A stretch of 64,000 bases of DNA from Sphingobacteriia bacterium 28-36-52. GTDB taxonomy: Bacteria; Bacteroidota; Bacteroidia; Chitinophagales; Chitinophagaceae. The stretch spans positions 62,001 through 126,000 of the forward strand of contig NCGN01000011.1 of the NCBI GenBank assembly GCA_002281575.1, given 5' to 3'. Every line of letters begins with the position of its first letter. The first letter of the stretch is position 1. The notes under the pieces are model-generated. The model saw only the letters and a program-made list of their open reading frames with translations, ran no database searches and was not told the DNA's origin. Shown in pieces: positions 46,671-55,290 of the stretch. Position numbers and translations under genes: made by a program.

Positions 46671-47603
46671 TTAATTTTCGTCGGACCTGCCAGCCAGTAA
46701 ATATAAGGCAGCCATTCTAACTGCTACTCCGTTTTCTACTTGATTTAAGATAATAGAGTGCGGTCCATCAGCCACATCACTGTCTAGTTCAACTCCACGA
46801 TTAATGGGTCCAGGATGCATAATTACTATTTCCTTATTTAACTTATCTAGCATTTTTTGCTTAATGCCGTATGCTAAATTATATTCTCGTAAAGAAGAAA
46901 ACAAAGGCTGGTTCTGTCTTTCCAATTGTATGCGCAATACATTGGCTACATCACACCATTGTAATGCTTCTTGAACATTATAAGTAACCCTTACCCCTAA
47001 AGCCTCTTCTAGGTATTTAGGTATTAGTGTTGGTGGCCCCACAACAGTTATTTCTGCACCCATTTTTTTCAAGAGATACATATTGCTGAGTGCAACCCTA
47101 CTGTGCATGATGTCTCCTATAATTGCCACTTTTAATCCCTCAATCCTACCTGTTTTTTCTTGCATTGAAAATGCATCTAACAAAGCCTGAGTAGGATGTT
47201 CGTTAATGCCGTCTCCTGCATTCACAATAGCAGCAGGAATATGTTTGGCTAAGAAATGGGGTGCGCCCGAAGCACTATGTCTCATCACCACCAGATCTAC
47301 TTTCATGCTCAAAATATTGTTGACGGTATCCAACAAAGTTTCGCCTTTGGCCGCAGAAGAACTGCTTGCAGTAAAATTGAGTACATCGGCCGAAAGCCTT
47401 CTTTCAGCTAATTCAAAAGACATTCGGGTACGGGTAGAATTTTCATAAAATAAATTCACAATCGTAATGTCTCTTAAGGAAGGAACTTTCTTAACTGGTC
47501 TTTGTAAAACTTCTTTAAACTGCCCTGCAGTAGATAGAATTAATTGAATATCCTCTTTATTGAGGTCCTTGATACCAAGTAAGTGTTTGGTAGATAGTTT
47601 CAT
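46671..47603 (-). CDS. pyrB: Aspartate carbamoyltransferase catalytic subunit
   Basis: Condenses carbamoyl phosphate and aspartate, the committed step of pyrimidine synthesis. The carbamoyl-phosphate site FYENSTRTRMSFE and HPTQALLDAFSM are intact, along with the MHPGPINRGVELDSDVADG aspartate region. Length 310 aa. No pyrI regulatory subunit is adjacent, as expected for the PyrR-associated type. pyrR lies 20 bp upstream. Confidence 0.96.
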   Translation of the reverse strand: MKLSTKHLLGIKDLNKEDIQLILSTAGQFKEVLQRPVKKVPSLRDITIVNLFYENSTRTRMSFELAERRLSADVLNFTASSSSAAKGETLLDTVNNILSMKVDLVVMRHSASGAPHFLAKHIPAAIVNAGDGINEHPTQALLDAFSMQEKTGRIEGLKVAIIGDIMHSRVALSNMYLLKKMGAEITVVGPPTLIPKYLEEALGVRVTYNVQEALQWCDVANVLRIQLERQNQPLFSSLREYNLAYGIKQKMLDKLNKEIVIMHPGPINRGVELDSDVADGPHSIILNQVENGVAVRMAALYLLAGRSDEN

Positions 47604-47623
47604 TAAAAAGCAAAATTAATCAT

Positions 47624-48145
47624 TTAGACTAAAACAACTTCGTCTTTTTCATCCTTTTCTTTCCAGTTCACTTTTACCTTGTCGGTAAATATGGTATCAA
47701 TGGCCTTACCTGCATAATCTGGTTGAATGGGAAGCTCTCTGCTGAACCTTCGATCTATTAATACGCATAAAGAAACTTTAGCGGGTCTTCCAAAATCTAA
47801 TAATGCATCTAATGCCGCTCGAATGGTTCTACCAGTATACAATACATCATCCACCAATATGACCGATTTGCCTTCAATGCTAAAGGGAATATCCGTTTCA
47901 TTGGCTATATGCAATGTTTTTCTAACATCATCCCTATAAAAAGTGATATCTAACTTTCCATAATGAAAAGGATGAATGGGAATGATCTCTTTTAAAGCAG
48001 CAACAATACGGTCGCTCATATAAATACCTCTTGGCTGTAAGCCAATAATTACCGTATTGGCCATGTCTTTATTGTTCTCCAACATTTGGTGTGCGAGTCT
48101 TTGAATACTCAACGCCATCTGTTCTTCTGATAAGATTGTTTTCAA
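47624..48145 (-). CDS. pyrR: PyrR, bifunctional pyr regulator/uracil phosphoribosyltransferase
   Basis: A 173-aa PRT-fold protein. The PRPP motif VILVDDVLYTGRTIRAAL and GLQPRGIYMSDRI are family signatures. In Bacillus PyrR binds pyr mRNA attenuators; no obvious attenuator is visible here, so it may act mainly as a uracil PRTase. First gene of pyrR-pyrB-coaD-thioesterase; divergent from recF. Confidence 0.94.
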   Translation of the reverse strand: MKTILSEEQMALSIQRLAHQMLENNKDMANTVIIGLQPRGIYMSDRIVAALKEIIPIHPFHYGKLDITFYRDDVRKTLHIANETDIPFSIEGKSVILVDDVLYTGRTIRAALDALLDFGRPAKVSLCVLIDRRFSRELPIQPDYAGKAIDTIFTDKVKVNWKEKDEKDEVVLV

Positions 48146-48228
48146 ATGCCCAATTTTTATTAAAATTAAATGCTTTCTTCCATACCAAAAGGGAATAATT
48201 CAAGCCGTTCTTCTTTACTTTGTAATAC

Positions 48229-49311
48229 ATGCTTCAGCTTAAGGAAATAAACCTTGTACAGTTTAGGAATTACGCCAATCACCACCAAGTTTTTAATCAA
48301 CAAATTGTGGCTATATGTGGTTTAAATGGTACGGGCAAAACCAATTTGTTGGACGCCATTTATTATTTAGGGTTTTCTAGAAGTTATTTTGCTAGAACCG
48401 ATGCCCAAAATGTACAACATGGCAAACAAGGCATGCGCCTTTCAGGAAATTTTATTAAAGAAGGGAAAGGTGCCGAAGTCACTTTTATTTTAAGAGAAAA
48501 TAATAAGAAGGAATTATTGGTAAATGCCGAATCGTATAAAAAGATTTCAGATCATATTGGCAAGTTCCCCTGTGTAATGATTGCCCCCGATGATGTTGAA
48601 CTGATTGCGGGTCCAAGTGAAGAAAGAAGAAAACTGATAGATAGCATTCTATCTCAAACCAACAGAGACTACCTTATTCATTTAATTGCCTACAATAAAA
48701 TTGTACAACAACGCAATAGTTTATTAAAGCAAATGGCTGAACAGCCACAAATGAGCAACGACCTATTAGAAGTATACAATGAGCAATTGATTCTTAATGG
48801 AACCTTTTTACACCATCAACGAAAACAATTTTTAAGCATTTTTTTACCAATGGTAGGTGAAAATTATACAAGTATTGCAGGCAAAAACGAAGACTTGCAA
48901 TTGGCATATGAGAGTCAACTACTAAGCACTTCATTTAAAGAAATACTAGCAGAAAACTTAGCCAAGGATAAAGTTTTACAAAGAACATCTCAAGGTGTTC
49001 ATAGAGACGATATGGGCATTTACTTAAACAATTGCCCATTTAAATCAGAAGCATCACAAGGTCAAAGAAAGAGTTTATTGTTTGCAATTAAATTAGCCGA
49101 ATGGGAATACTTGAAAAAGACCATTGGCGTTCCTCCCATTTTATTATTAGATGATGTATTTGAAAAGTTGGATGAAAATAGAATGGCGCATTTATTAAAT
49201 CAAGTATGCAGTAATCATTTTGGGCAAGTATTTATTACTGATACCCATGCAGATAGAATCAAAGAAAAATTAGAGCAAACTGGCAGCCCATATCAATTAA
49301 TTCTTTTATAA
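48229..49311 (+). CDS. recF: DNA replication/repair protein RecF
   Basis: An SMC-like ATPase that loads RecA at gaps with RecO and RecR. It has the Walker A GLNGTGKTNLLDAIYYLGFSRSY, the signature SQGQRKSLLFAIKLAEW, and the Walker B LLLDDVFEKLDENRM. Length 360 aa is normal. dnaA and dnaN are absent, so this is not an oriC locus. The DciA-like gene follows after 21 bp. Confidence 0.95.
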   Translation: MLQLKEINLVQFRNYANHHQVFNQQIVAICGLNGTGKTNLLDAIYYLGFSRSYFARTDAQNVQHGKQGMRLSGNFIKEGKGAEVTFILRENNKKELLVNAESYKKISDHIGKFPCVMIAPDDVELIAGPSEERRKLIDSILSQTNRDYLIHLIAYNKIVQQRNSLLKQMAEQPQMSNDLLEVYNEQLILNGTFLHHQRKQFLSIFLPMVGENYTSIAGKNEDLQLAYESQLLSTSFKEILAENLAKDKVLQRTSQGVHRDDMGIYLNNCPFKSEASQGQRKSLLFAIKLAEWEYLKKTIGVPPILLLDDVFEKLDENRMAHLLNQVCSNHFGQVFITDTHADRIKEKLEQTGSPYQLILL

Positions 49312-49332
49312 AATTACGCTTAACTTTAGCTT

Positions 49333-49614
49333 ATGGCAGAGATGAAAATTGGAGATGCACTTAAAAACTTGAAAGGAATGAACCACCTAAAAAAGGGCAT
49401 CCGTGCTGCACAAATAGAAGATATATGGGAAGAATTGATGGGGAAAACGGTGGCCAAATACACCGACAAAATTCAAATTATCCAAAAGAAATTATTCATT
49501 CATACCAATATTGGTCCACTTAAAAACGAACTCTCGTTTCAAAAACCTCAAATCATTTTAAGGATTAATGAGGCTTTTGGAGAAGAGCTAATTAACGAAG
49601 TAGTGATTCAATAA
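49333..49614 (+). CDS. DUF721/DciA-like protein
   Basis: A 93-aa protein of the DUF721 family (IRAAQIEDIWEELMGKTVAKYTDKIQIIQKKLFIHTNIGPLKNELSF). The family includes DciA, the replicative helicase loader of bacteria lacking DnaC, and its position after recF fits a replication role. This member is only the KH-like DUF721 domain, without the C-terminal tail of longer DciA. Converges with the CBS gene. Confidence 0.85.
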   Translation: MAEMKIGDALKNLKGMNHLKKGIRAAQIEDIWEELMGKTVAKYTDKIQIIQKKLFIHTNIGPLKNELSFQKPQIILRINEAFGEELINEVVIQ

Positions 49615-49617
49615 TGG

Positions 49618-49639
49618 GAGCCTACTAATAAATAGGCTC
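49618..49639. other. Inverted repeat between convergent genes
   Basis: GAGCCTA (49618-49624) and TAGGCTC (49633-49639) form a perfect 7-bp stem with an 8-nt loop at the junction of the DUF721 and CBS genes, overlapping the CBS stop codon. It lacks a T tract on both sides, so it is only a possible weak or factor-dependent terminator. Confidence 0.35.
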
Positions 49640-50038
49640 AGAGAACTCATCTCCTGCTTCTAAACTGTCGCGCATTAAATCGTGAATCGTAATAATGCCA
49701 TGAAAATCAAATCCATCAAATACAACTAAGTATCGGGTTTTATGTTGGTTCATCAACTTCATGCATTCTTCTGATGTGGTATCTAAGGAAACAGAAGGCA
49801 ATCCAACGGTCATAATTTCTTGAACGGTTGTATCGGTTGAATTTTTGTTCAACAACACTACTTTTTGTGCATAATCGCGTTCGGTCATTATCCCTTTAAA
49901 ATCTTCGCCATCTTTTACAATTACATAGCTTAAATTTTCTGCCTTCATTAAAGATAAAGCCTCAATTACTTTCATAGAAGAAGCCACTCCATTAAAATAA
50001 GGCCCTTTTTTATCTAAAATATTTTTAACCGTGTTCAT
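49625..50038 (-). CDS. Two-CBS-domain protein
   Basis: A 137-aa protein consisting of a tandem CBS (Bateman) module: first KVIEALSLMKAENLSYVIVKDGEDFKGIMTERDYAQKV, second TTSEECMKLMNQHKTRYLVVFDGFDFHGIITIHDLM. Such free-standing modules bind adenine nucleotides and sense energy state. The partner is unknown. Stands alone on the minus strand. Confidence 0.9.
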   Translation of the reverse strand: MNTVKNILDKKGPYFNGVASSMKVIEALSLMKAENLSYVIVKDGEDFKGIMTERDYAQKVVLLNKNSTDTTVQEIMTVGLPSVSLDTTSEECMKLMNQHKTRYLVVFDGFDFHGIITIHDLMRDSLEAGDEFSEPIY

Positions 50039-50093
50039 GATTGTGTTGTTAGTACACTAAGTTCGGTCAATCTCATGAAATAACAAAAAGAGA

Positions 50094-51188
50094 TTAAAAA
50101 TTAGGGAGGACGCTTGTAACGTTGATATAGCTGAGTTTTTGTTCAATTTTAGCCCCATTCATGAACATAAAAGTAGGCTTTACTCTTGCAGCAGTTTTTA
50201 ATACTGTGGCATCGCAGTTCAGTACTGTATAATTAGGAAACGCATTTTTCATTTTACTACCTTCTGCAGAAACAATTATAATAGGAATTCCTTTTTCGGA
50301 AATGGCAGATAAAATATTTTTAACGGCCAATTCCCAGTCGTCCATACCAGCCGCATCTTTGGCCAATACCAATACATATTTACCCTTTGTAGTTAACACA
50401 TCTTGTGTAGTATCTACCCCGCCTAGCGTTTTTAATGAAAAATCTACAATAGCAGGCTTGAGTCCATTTCCTTTTTTAACTAGTTTGTCTTTACGACTGA
50501 TGAAAATATAACTATCATCAAAATTTTCCGGAAAATGCTCCTGATCAAATTCTATTGTTTTACCATCTTTCTGGTATTCAAAAACAAGCTGCATACTGTC
50601 GAGTGTTGCGCCAACAGGCATTTCCATTTTTTGTAAAATATTATTGCCCACTTTATATGGCAAACAATCTATCCAGGGCAAATGCTTTAGAACATAGAAT
50701 TGCGCGCCAGTAGAAATTACCAAGGTTAATGCAACCAAAGTAAATGCCAAAGCATTAGACATTGCAGACTTGATGTATTGTTTAAACCCAAACAAGAATA
50801 AAATCAGCACCAATAAAAACAGGTCTTTGTAAAAAGATTGTGCGGCAGTTAAAGGGAGGCAATCGCCAAAGCAACCACAAGTTTTTATTTTCCCAGAGTA
50901 GTGCGCATACCCAGTTAAAAAGGTAAAAAATATAATCAACAACAACAATAACCAACTAAAGAGTTTGATGCGCCAACCTATGATGATTGCTACGCCAGCT
51001 AATACTTCAAAACTATTCATGGCAATGGAAAAGAACAATGCATAATCGTTTAAGAAATGCATATTCCAGACCTCAAAAAATTCCTGCATTTTATAACTCA
51101 ATCCAATGGGGTCATTCACTTTTATTAAACCAGAAAAAATGAATAACAAGCCCACCATCCACCGAACCAACAACAGCATTTTTTTCAT
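50094..51188 (-). CDS. DoxX-like membrane protein fused to a thioredoxin-like domain
   Basis: A 364-aa protein (the BT_3928-type family). The N-terminal half is a DoxX/MauE four-helix membrane domain (RWMVGLLFIFSGLIKVNDPIGLSYKMQEFFEVW) with cysteines in KTCGCFGDCLPL, as in MauE-like redox proteins. The C-terminal half (about 230-355) resembles a thioredoxin fold without a CxxC motif (KYVLVLAKDAAGMDDW, then KPTFMFMNGAKI). It may exchange disulfides with the periplasm. It lies 2 bp after the DUF1599 gene. Confidence 0.82.
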   Translation of the reverse strand: MKKMLLLVRWMVGLLFIFSGLIKVNDPIGLSYKMQEFFEVWNMHFLNDYALFFSIAMNSFEVLAGVAIIIGWRIKLFSWLLLLLIIFFTFLTGYAHYSGKIKTCGCFGDCLPLTAAQSFYKDLFLLVLILFLFGFKQYIKSAMSNALAFTLVALTLVISTGAQFYVLKHLPWIDCLPYKVGNNILQKMEMPVGATLDSMQLVFEYQKDGKTIEFDQEHFPENFDDSYIFISRKDKLVKKGNGLKPAIVDFSLKTLGGVDTTQDVLTTKGKYVLVLAKDAAGMDDWELAVKNILSAISEKGIPIIIVSAEGSKMKNAFPNYTVLNCDATVLKTAARVKPTFMFMNGAKIEQKLSYINVTSVLPNF

Positions 51189-51190
51189 AG

Positions 51191-51736
51191 TTAGTGTTTT
51201 CCTTCTTGAATTAATATCAATGCGAATGCTGCGTAATTGATGATGTCTACATAATTGGCATCAATGCCTTCACTAATTAATGTTTTCCCATCATTTTGTA
51301 AAATCTGTTTGATTCGAAGCAGTTTTACCAAAATTAAATCGGCAAAACTTTCCTGGCTCATTTCTCTCCATGCTTCTCCATAATCGTGGTTTTTAGACCG
51401 CATGGTATCTTGCGCAAACTGAACTTGCTTTTGGTATAATGCCTCCGTTTGATCTACCGCTAATTCTTCCACTGTTGAATTGCCCAATTCCAATTGTATT
51501 AACCCAATAATGGCATAATTCAAAATACCAATAAATTCTGAGCGAATATCATCCCCCACTTTTTGGGTTTTGAGTTCTTGAATGGTTCTAATACGCAATG
51601 CTTTAATAAAAATTTGATCTACCACAGAAATGGTTCTTAAAACGCGCCATGCAGTACCATAGTCCTTGGTTTTCTTAATAAATATTTCTTTGCAAGCACT
51701 TACTGCTTCGTTGTATTGTGTATTGGTATCCAACAT
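51191..51736 (-). CDS. DUF1599 tandem-repeat protein
   Basis: A 181-aa protein built of two DUF1599 units: KEIFIKKTKDYGTAWRVLRTISVVDQIFIKALRIRTIQ and QDTMRSKNHDYGEAWREMSQESFADLILVKLLRIKQI. The DYG-AW core is repeated. Function unknown; the family adjoins folP in many Bacteroidota. An open frame continues upstream to 52078 but runs over folP on the other strand, so the ATG at 51736 is chosen. Probably cotranscribed with the DoxX-like gene. Confidence 0.85.
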   Translation of the reverse strand: MLDTNTQYNEAVSACKEIFIKKTKDYGTAWRVLRTISVVDQIFIKALRIRTIQELKTQKVGDDIRSEFIGILNYAIIGLIQLELGNSTVEELAVDQTEALYQKQVQFAQDTMRSKNHDYGEAWREMSQESFADLILVKLLRIKQILQNDGKTLISEGIDANYVDIINYAAFALILIQEGKH

Positions 51737-51752
51737 TTTCAGAATATCTTTG
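51723..51752 (+). promoter_or_regulatory. Promoter of folP
   Basis: TTG at 51723-51725 and a perfect TATCTTTG at 51745-51752 are spaced by 19 bp, an ideal Bacteroidota promoter, 30 bp before the folP ATG. It covers the start codon of the divergent DUF1599 gene. Confidence 0.65.
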
Positions 51753-51775
51753 AATTGATTGCAATTTAATTGAAT

Positions 51776-51802
51776 CGAAGCTATGTTTACACTAAACTGC
51801 AA
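51776..51802 (-). promoter_or_regulatory. Putative promoter of DUF1599-DoxX
   Basis: On the minus strand TAGCTTCG (51783-51776) is one base from the -7 consensus, with TTG at 51802-51800, 16 bp upstream. It lies over the folP start codon, so the two divergent promoters interlock. Confidence 0.4.
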
Positions 51803-52607
51803 AGGAACTTTAATTACTTTAGAACAGCCCGTTGTAATGGGCATTATTAATGCCACCCCCGACTCTTTTTTTGGGGCAAGCAGGGCAGCTTCTTCAGCAG
51901 CTGCTTTGGCAAAAGCGGAGACCATGATAAAAGAAGGGGCTTTTGTTTTAGATATTGGCGGCCAAAGTACCCGACCAGGGAGTGTACAAATTGGGGCAAA
52001 TGAAGAAATGGATCGAGTGGCACCAGTAATTGAATCGGTAAAAAAAGCATTCCCAAACACATTGATTTCTGTAGACACGTATCATCCATCCGTGGCTGTA
52101 GCTGCAGTGAATGCAGGCGCTGATATAGTTAACGATATCAGTGGTGGAAGATTCTTTGACAATATGTTGTCTACAGTGGCTTCTTTAACCGTTCCTTATA
52201 TATGTATGCACAGCAGAGGAACAATTGAAACCATGCACGAGAAGCCTCAAAGCAACAATATCATTACAGAGCTTTTAGATTATTTTATTGAACGTATTGA
52301 TGCTTGTAACCAAGCAGGAATAAAAGACATTATTATTGACCCTGGTTTTGGTTTTGGAAAAACCATTGCCGACAATTTTGCCTTATTGAAAGAACTAGAA
52401 AGCTTACAAATACTTAGAAAGCCACTGTTATTAGGCGTTTCCAGAAAGTCATCCATTTACCAGACTTTGAAAATTACTCCTGAAGAATCTTTAAATGGAA
52501 CCACCGTTTTAAATACCGTTGGGCTAATGAACAAAGCAATGATGCTGAGGGTACACGATGTTAAAGAAGCTACTCAGGCCATTCAGCTTTACCAAATGAT
52601 GAAATAA
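51783..52607 (+). CDS. folP: Dihydropteroate synthase
   Basis: Joins dihydropterin pyrophosphate and p-aminobenzoate in folate synthesis; the sulfonamide target. TIM-barrel motifs are GIINATPDSFF, DIGGQSTRPGS, SVDTYHPSVAVAAVNAGADIVNDISGG, and DPGFGFGKTIADN, followed by LLGVSRKSS with the conserved Lys/Arg. Length 274 aa is normal. Divergent from the DUF1599-DoxX pair. Confidence 0.96.
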   Translation: MFTLNCKGTLITLEQPVVMGIINATPDSFFGASRAASSAAALAKAETMIKEGAFVLDIGGQSTRPGSVQIGANEEMDRVAPVIESVKKAFPNTLISVDTYHPSVAVAAVNAGADIVNDISGGRFFDNMLSTVASLTVPYICMHSRGTIETMHEKPQSNNIITELLDYFIERIDACNQAGIKDIIIDPGFGFGKTIADNFALLKELESLQILRKPLLLGVSRKSSIYQTLKITPEESLNGTTVLNTVGLMNKAMMLRVHDVKEATQAIQLYQMMK

Positions 52608-52644
52608 ACACCATTCAATTAATCTTTTGCGAGTAGTATCAGTA

Positions 52645-52674
52645 AATAAAAAATGCCCCGAATAATCGAGGCAT
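52645..52674 (-). terminator. Intrinsic terminator after the FKBP gene
   Basis: On the minus strand ATGCCTCGA pairs with TCGGGGCAT (9 bp, one G-T) around a 4-nt loop, followed by TTTTTTATTT. It ends the nrnA-FKBP unit; the convergent folP side has only a short T-rich end. Confidence 0.8.
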
Positions 52675-52695
52675 TTAATTAGAGCTATTTTATGT

Positions 52696-53619
52696 TTATT
52701 GTTGTGGCGGCTGTTGCTGCATTTGACCTGGCATAGCAGGTGCTGCTGGCGGTGCAATTTTCACATCCAATACTTCAATATCAAATACCAATGAAGCATA
52801 TGGAGGAATTACTGGTGCACTTCCATTTGGACCATAGCCCAACATAGCAGGGATAAATACTTTACCTCTTCCACCCTTGTTGAACATTTTTAATCCATCT
52901 TCTAAGCCCTTAATTACTCCGCCTTGTCCAATTACGAACTCTAATGGTTGCTTGTTTGGAGAATCAGCATCCATATTACCATCAAACTTTTTTCCGTCTA
53001 AAAATGTACCTCTGTACATAACAGATACTTGCTTTCCAGAATCTGCTTTTGCACTAGCATCACCAGCATTAGTGATTTCTACAAAAACACCAGAAGTAGT
53101 TTCTTGTGCTTTAATGTTCTTTTTAGCTATATGGTCTTTTAGTTCCTTGGTTTCTCTTTGCTTTTCATTATCCATTTCAGCTTTGTAGTCGGCCATCATC
53201 AACTCTTGTGTTGCAAAGGTTTTAATCACTTCTACTTTACCGTTAATTTGGTCTTTCTCTTTAAAAATATTGTTGTACTCTAACATTCCAAACTTCTTTA
53301 AAGAATCTACGCTCATTACAAATTCAACCTTATCACCAGGAGCGCATTGATTAATGATTTCAATGAAACTATGCTTGGCTTTTTGAGCCGAGTCTACCAT
53401 AAAGTAAACAGGAATTCTACCAAAAGAGCTACTCAACAAACTATCTTTTGCTGGTAATTTATACTCCACGTGCATTTTTACAAATTGACCTTGCTTTAGC
53501 AAGTCTTTACTGCTTCCCTTGCTTATTTTGTAAGCCAGACCAGTAGGTGTTTTTTCATATTGATTACAACTTGCAAGCAATACAACCGCTGACATGAGCG
53601 GGGCGATGATTCTCCTCAT
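52696..53619 (-). CDS. FKBP-type peptidyl-prolyl isomerase lipoprotein
   Basis: A 307-aa lipoprotein (signal ending in LLASC) with a C-terminal FKBP domain: VSVMYRGTFLDGKKFDGN, LEFVIGQGGVIKGLEDGLKMFNKGGRGKVFIPAMLGYG, and VIPPYASLVFDIEVLDV. The N-terminal part is a helical dimerisation-like region. It would assist folding of periplasmic proteins. A Pro/Gln-rich tail closes it. It starts 1 bp after the nrnA stop. Confidence 0.93.
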   Translation of the reverse strand: MRRIIAPLMSAVVLLASCNQYEKTPTGLAYKISKGSSKDLLKQGQFVKMHVEYKLPAKDSLLSSSFGRIPVYFMVDSAQKAKHSFIEIINQCAPGDKVEFVMSVDSLKKFGMLEYNNIFKEKDQINGKVEVIKTFATQELMMADYKAEMDNEKQRETKELKDHIAKKNIKAQETTSGVFVEITNAGDASAKADSGKQVSVMYRGTFLDGKKFDGNMDADSPNKQPLEFVIGQGGVIKGLEDGLKMFNKGGRGKVFIPAMLGYGPNGSAPVIPPYASLVFDIEVLDVKIAPPAAPAMPGQMQQQPPQQ

Positions 53620-53620
53620 T

Positions 53621-54628
53621 TTATTGTAGTTGGTTTTTATACTCTTGAATAACTTGTTTAAAGTGTTCTACTGTTTTTTCTACCGAGTCGCTGCTTCTTC
53701 CACCAGATGCATTGGCATGGCCTCCTCCCTCAAAATGGTTTCTCGCAAATTGATTTACGTCGAACCCGCCTTTACTTCTAAAACTCCATTTTCTTTCTTC
53801 CGTTCTATCTATCACGATGGCCCCAAATCGAATGCCTTTGATGGTTAATAAATAATTGACCAAGCCTTCGGTATCCCCAGTTTTAATATGGTATTTCTGC
53901 AAATCTGCTTGGTGAATATACATGATGGCAGTATTGTATTCATACAAAACTTCCATTCTGTTTAACAAAGCAAAGCCAATAAATCGCAATCTGCTTTCTA
54001 AAAAATTATCGTAAATATGGTTATGAACCTGAGAATGATCAAACCCAGTTTCTTTTAATTCAGCTACCATTCTGTGAACACTTGCTTTGGTAGAAGGGAA
54101 TCGAAAAGACCCTGTATCGGTCATGGTTCCTGTATATAAACAGGTGGCCATTTCTTGTGTTAGCTCTTCTCTACCGCCAGCTTCCATTATAAAATCGTAC
54201 ACCATTTCACAGGTAGAACTTTTTCCAGTATCGCTAATGCCATAATCAAAATTGGGTTCATCAGGTTGCTCATGATGATCAATTAATACTTTAATGGCTT
54301 TTGCCGAAGCTAAAAAAGGCGCTAAATGTTTGGTTCTATGAAAAATATTAAAGTCTAAACAGAATAATATATCTGCCTTATCTAAAATACCTAAACACTT
54401 TTCTTTGTATCCTTCAAAATTGATTACGCTTTCTATACCAGGCAACCATTCTAAGAAATCAGCCCAGTTAGTAGGTGATATTACCGTAACCTGATGACCT
54501 CGATTGTGTAGAAAATGATATAAACCTAAGGTAGAGCCCATTGCATCCCCATCGGGCTTCTGGTGCATGGTAATAACAATTTGCTTAGGTTGAGATAATA
54601 ATGGATAGAATTGGCTAATCAGTTGCAT
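53621..54628 (-). CDS. nrnA: Bifunctional oligoribonuclease/PAP phosphatase NrnA (DHH family)
   Basis: Degrades nano-RNA and dephosphorylates 3'-phosphoadenosine-5'-phosphate. DHH-domain motifs: TMHQKPDGDAMGST, LFCLDFN, VLIDHHEQPDEP, and the DHHA1 motif GGGHANASGG. From the ATG at 54628 it is 335 aa; a TTG 12 bp upstream overlaps the likely -7 element. It leads the two-gene unit with the FKBP isomerase. Confidence 0.94.
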   Translation of the reverse strand: MQLISQFYPLLSQPKQIVITMHQKPDGDAMGSTLGLYHFLHNRGHQVTVISPTNWADFLEWLPGIESVINFEGYKEKCLGILDKADILFCLDFNIFHRTKHLAPFLASAKAIKVLIDHHEQPDEPNFDYGISDTGKSSTCEMVYDFIMEAGGREELTQEMATCLYTGTMTDTGSFRFPSTKASVHRMVAELKETGFDHSQVHNHIYDNFLESRLRFIGFALLNRMEVLYEYNTAIMYIHQADLQKYHIKTGDTEGLVNYLLTIKGIRFGAIVIDRTEERKWSFRSKGGFDVNQFARNHFEGGGHANASGGRSSDSVEKTVEHFKQVIQEYKNQLQ

Positions 54629-54637
54629 ATAATCGGG

Positions 54638-54680
54638 CAAAAATGCAGCTTCTTCATTAGTCTGTCAAAACATTTTGACA
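54638..54680 (-). promoter_or_regulatory. Putative nrnA promoter with a palindromic operator
   Basis: A perfect 18-bp palindrome, TGTCAAAACATTTTGACA (54663-54680), lies in the divergent nrnA-ndk region. On the minus strand its TTG (54668-54666) sits 20 bp upstream of CATTTTTG (54645-54638), a -7-like element one base off consensus. A regulator bound there would cover the -33 element. Confidence 0.45.
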
Positions 54681-54731
54681 AATTTATTTAAAATTTAGCG
54701 ATTGAACACCATTCAAACCCTTGCTATTCCT

Positions 54732-54739
54732 TACTTTTG
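54732..54739 (+). promoter_or_regulatory. -7 element of the ndk promoter
   Basis: TACTTTTG is a perfect match followed by CGCC, as before ychF, 18 bp upstream of the ndk ATG. No TTG lies at the standard -33 spacing. Confidence 0.5.
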
Positions 54740-54757
54740 CGCCGAAATTAAACAAAT

Positions 54758-55174
54758 ATGAGCAATCAAACATTTACCATGATTAAGCCTGATGCTACCC
54801 AAAAAGGGTACACAGGAGCCATTTTAGACCAGATGATCAAGGCTGGCTTTTCTATTAAAGCAATGAAATGGACCCGCTTAACTCCTGAGCAAGCAGGTCT
54901 TTTCTACGATATCCACAGAGAGCGTCCTTTTTACCAAGAACTGGTAGATTTCATGAGCAGTGGTCCAATTGTAGCAGCTGTTTTAGAAAAAGAAAATGCA
55001 GTGGCCGATTTTAGAACTTTAATTGGAGCAACCAACCCTGCTCAAGCTGCTGAAGGTACCATTCGCAAATTATTTGCAGCATCAGTAGGTGAAAATGCAG
55101 TTCACGGAAGTGACAGCGATGAGAACGCAGCTATTGAAGCCAATTTCTTCTTTTCTAAATTAGAACGATTCTAA
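54758..55174 (+). CDS. ndk: Nucleoside diphosphate kinase
   Basis: Equilibrates nucleoside di- and triphosphates. The start [19 protein letters not shown] and the phosphorylated histidine motif NAVHGSDS are intact; length 138 aa is normal. Monocistronic, with its own -7 element upstream and a strong terminator at 55226. Confidence 0.97.
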   Translation: MSNQTFTMIKPDATQKGYTGAILDQMIKAGFSIKAMKWTRLTPEQAGLFYDIHRERPFYQELVDFMSSGPIVAAVLEKENAVADFRTLIGATNPAQAAEGTIRKLFAASVGENAVHGSDSDENAAIEANFFFSKLERF

Positions 55175-55225
55175 ATTCAACTGCTTTTAAATAAGGGCAT
55201 GTTGACCAATTTAAAATATTGACCC

Positions 55226-55253
55226 AACCCGACCACATGTGGTCGGGTTTTTT
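55226..55253 (+). terminator. Intrinsic terminator of ndk
   Basis: AACCCGACCAC and GTGGTCGGGTT form a perfect 11-bp stem followed by six T on the plus strand, about 50 bp beyond the ndk stop. Confidence 0.88.
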
Positions 55254-55290
55254 ATTGCATATAATTTCCCCTGCATTTCATCCTTTTGAT

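Noticed and set aside
47100..48228. PyrR-responsive attenuator in the pyr operon
   Set aside because: I saw no terminator/antiterminator hairpin pair before pyrR or in the 20-bp pyrR-pyrB gap.
48229..49311. recF as a marker of the replication origin
   Set aside because: No dnaA, dnaN or cluster of DnaA boxes is near; in Bacteroidota recF is often away from oriC.
51737..52078. Upstream extension of the DUF1599 frame by 114 codons
   Set aside because: It runs antisense over the conserved start of folP, has no family similarity, and the ATG at 51736 begins the conserved DUF1599 domain.
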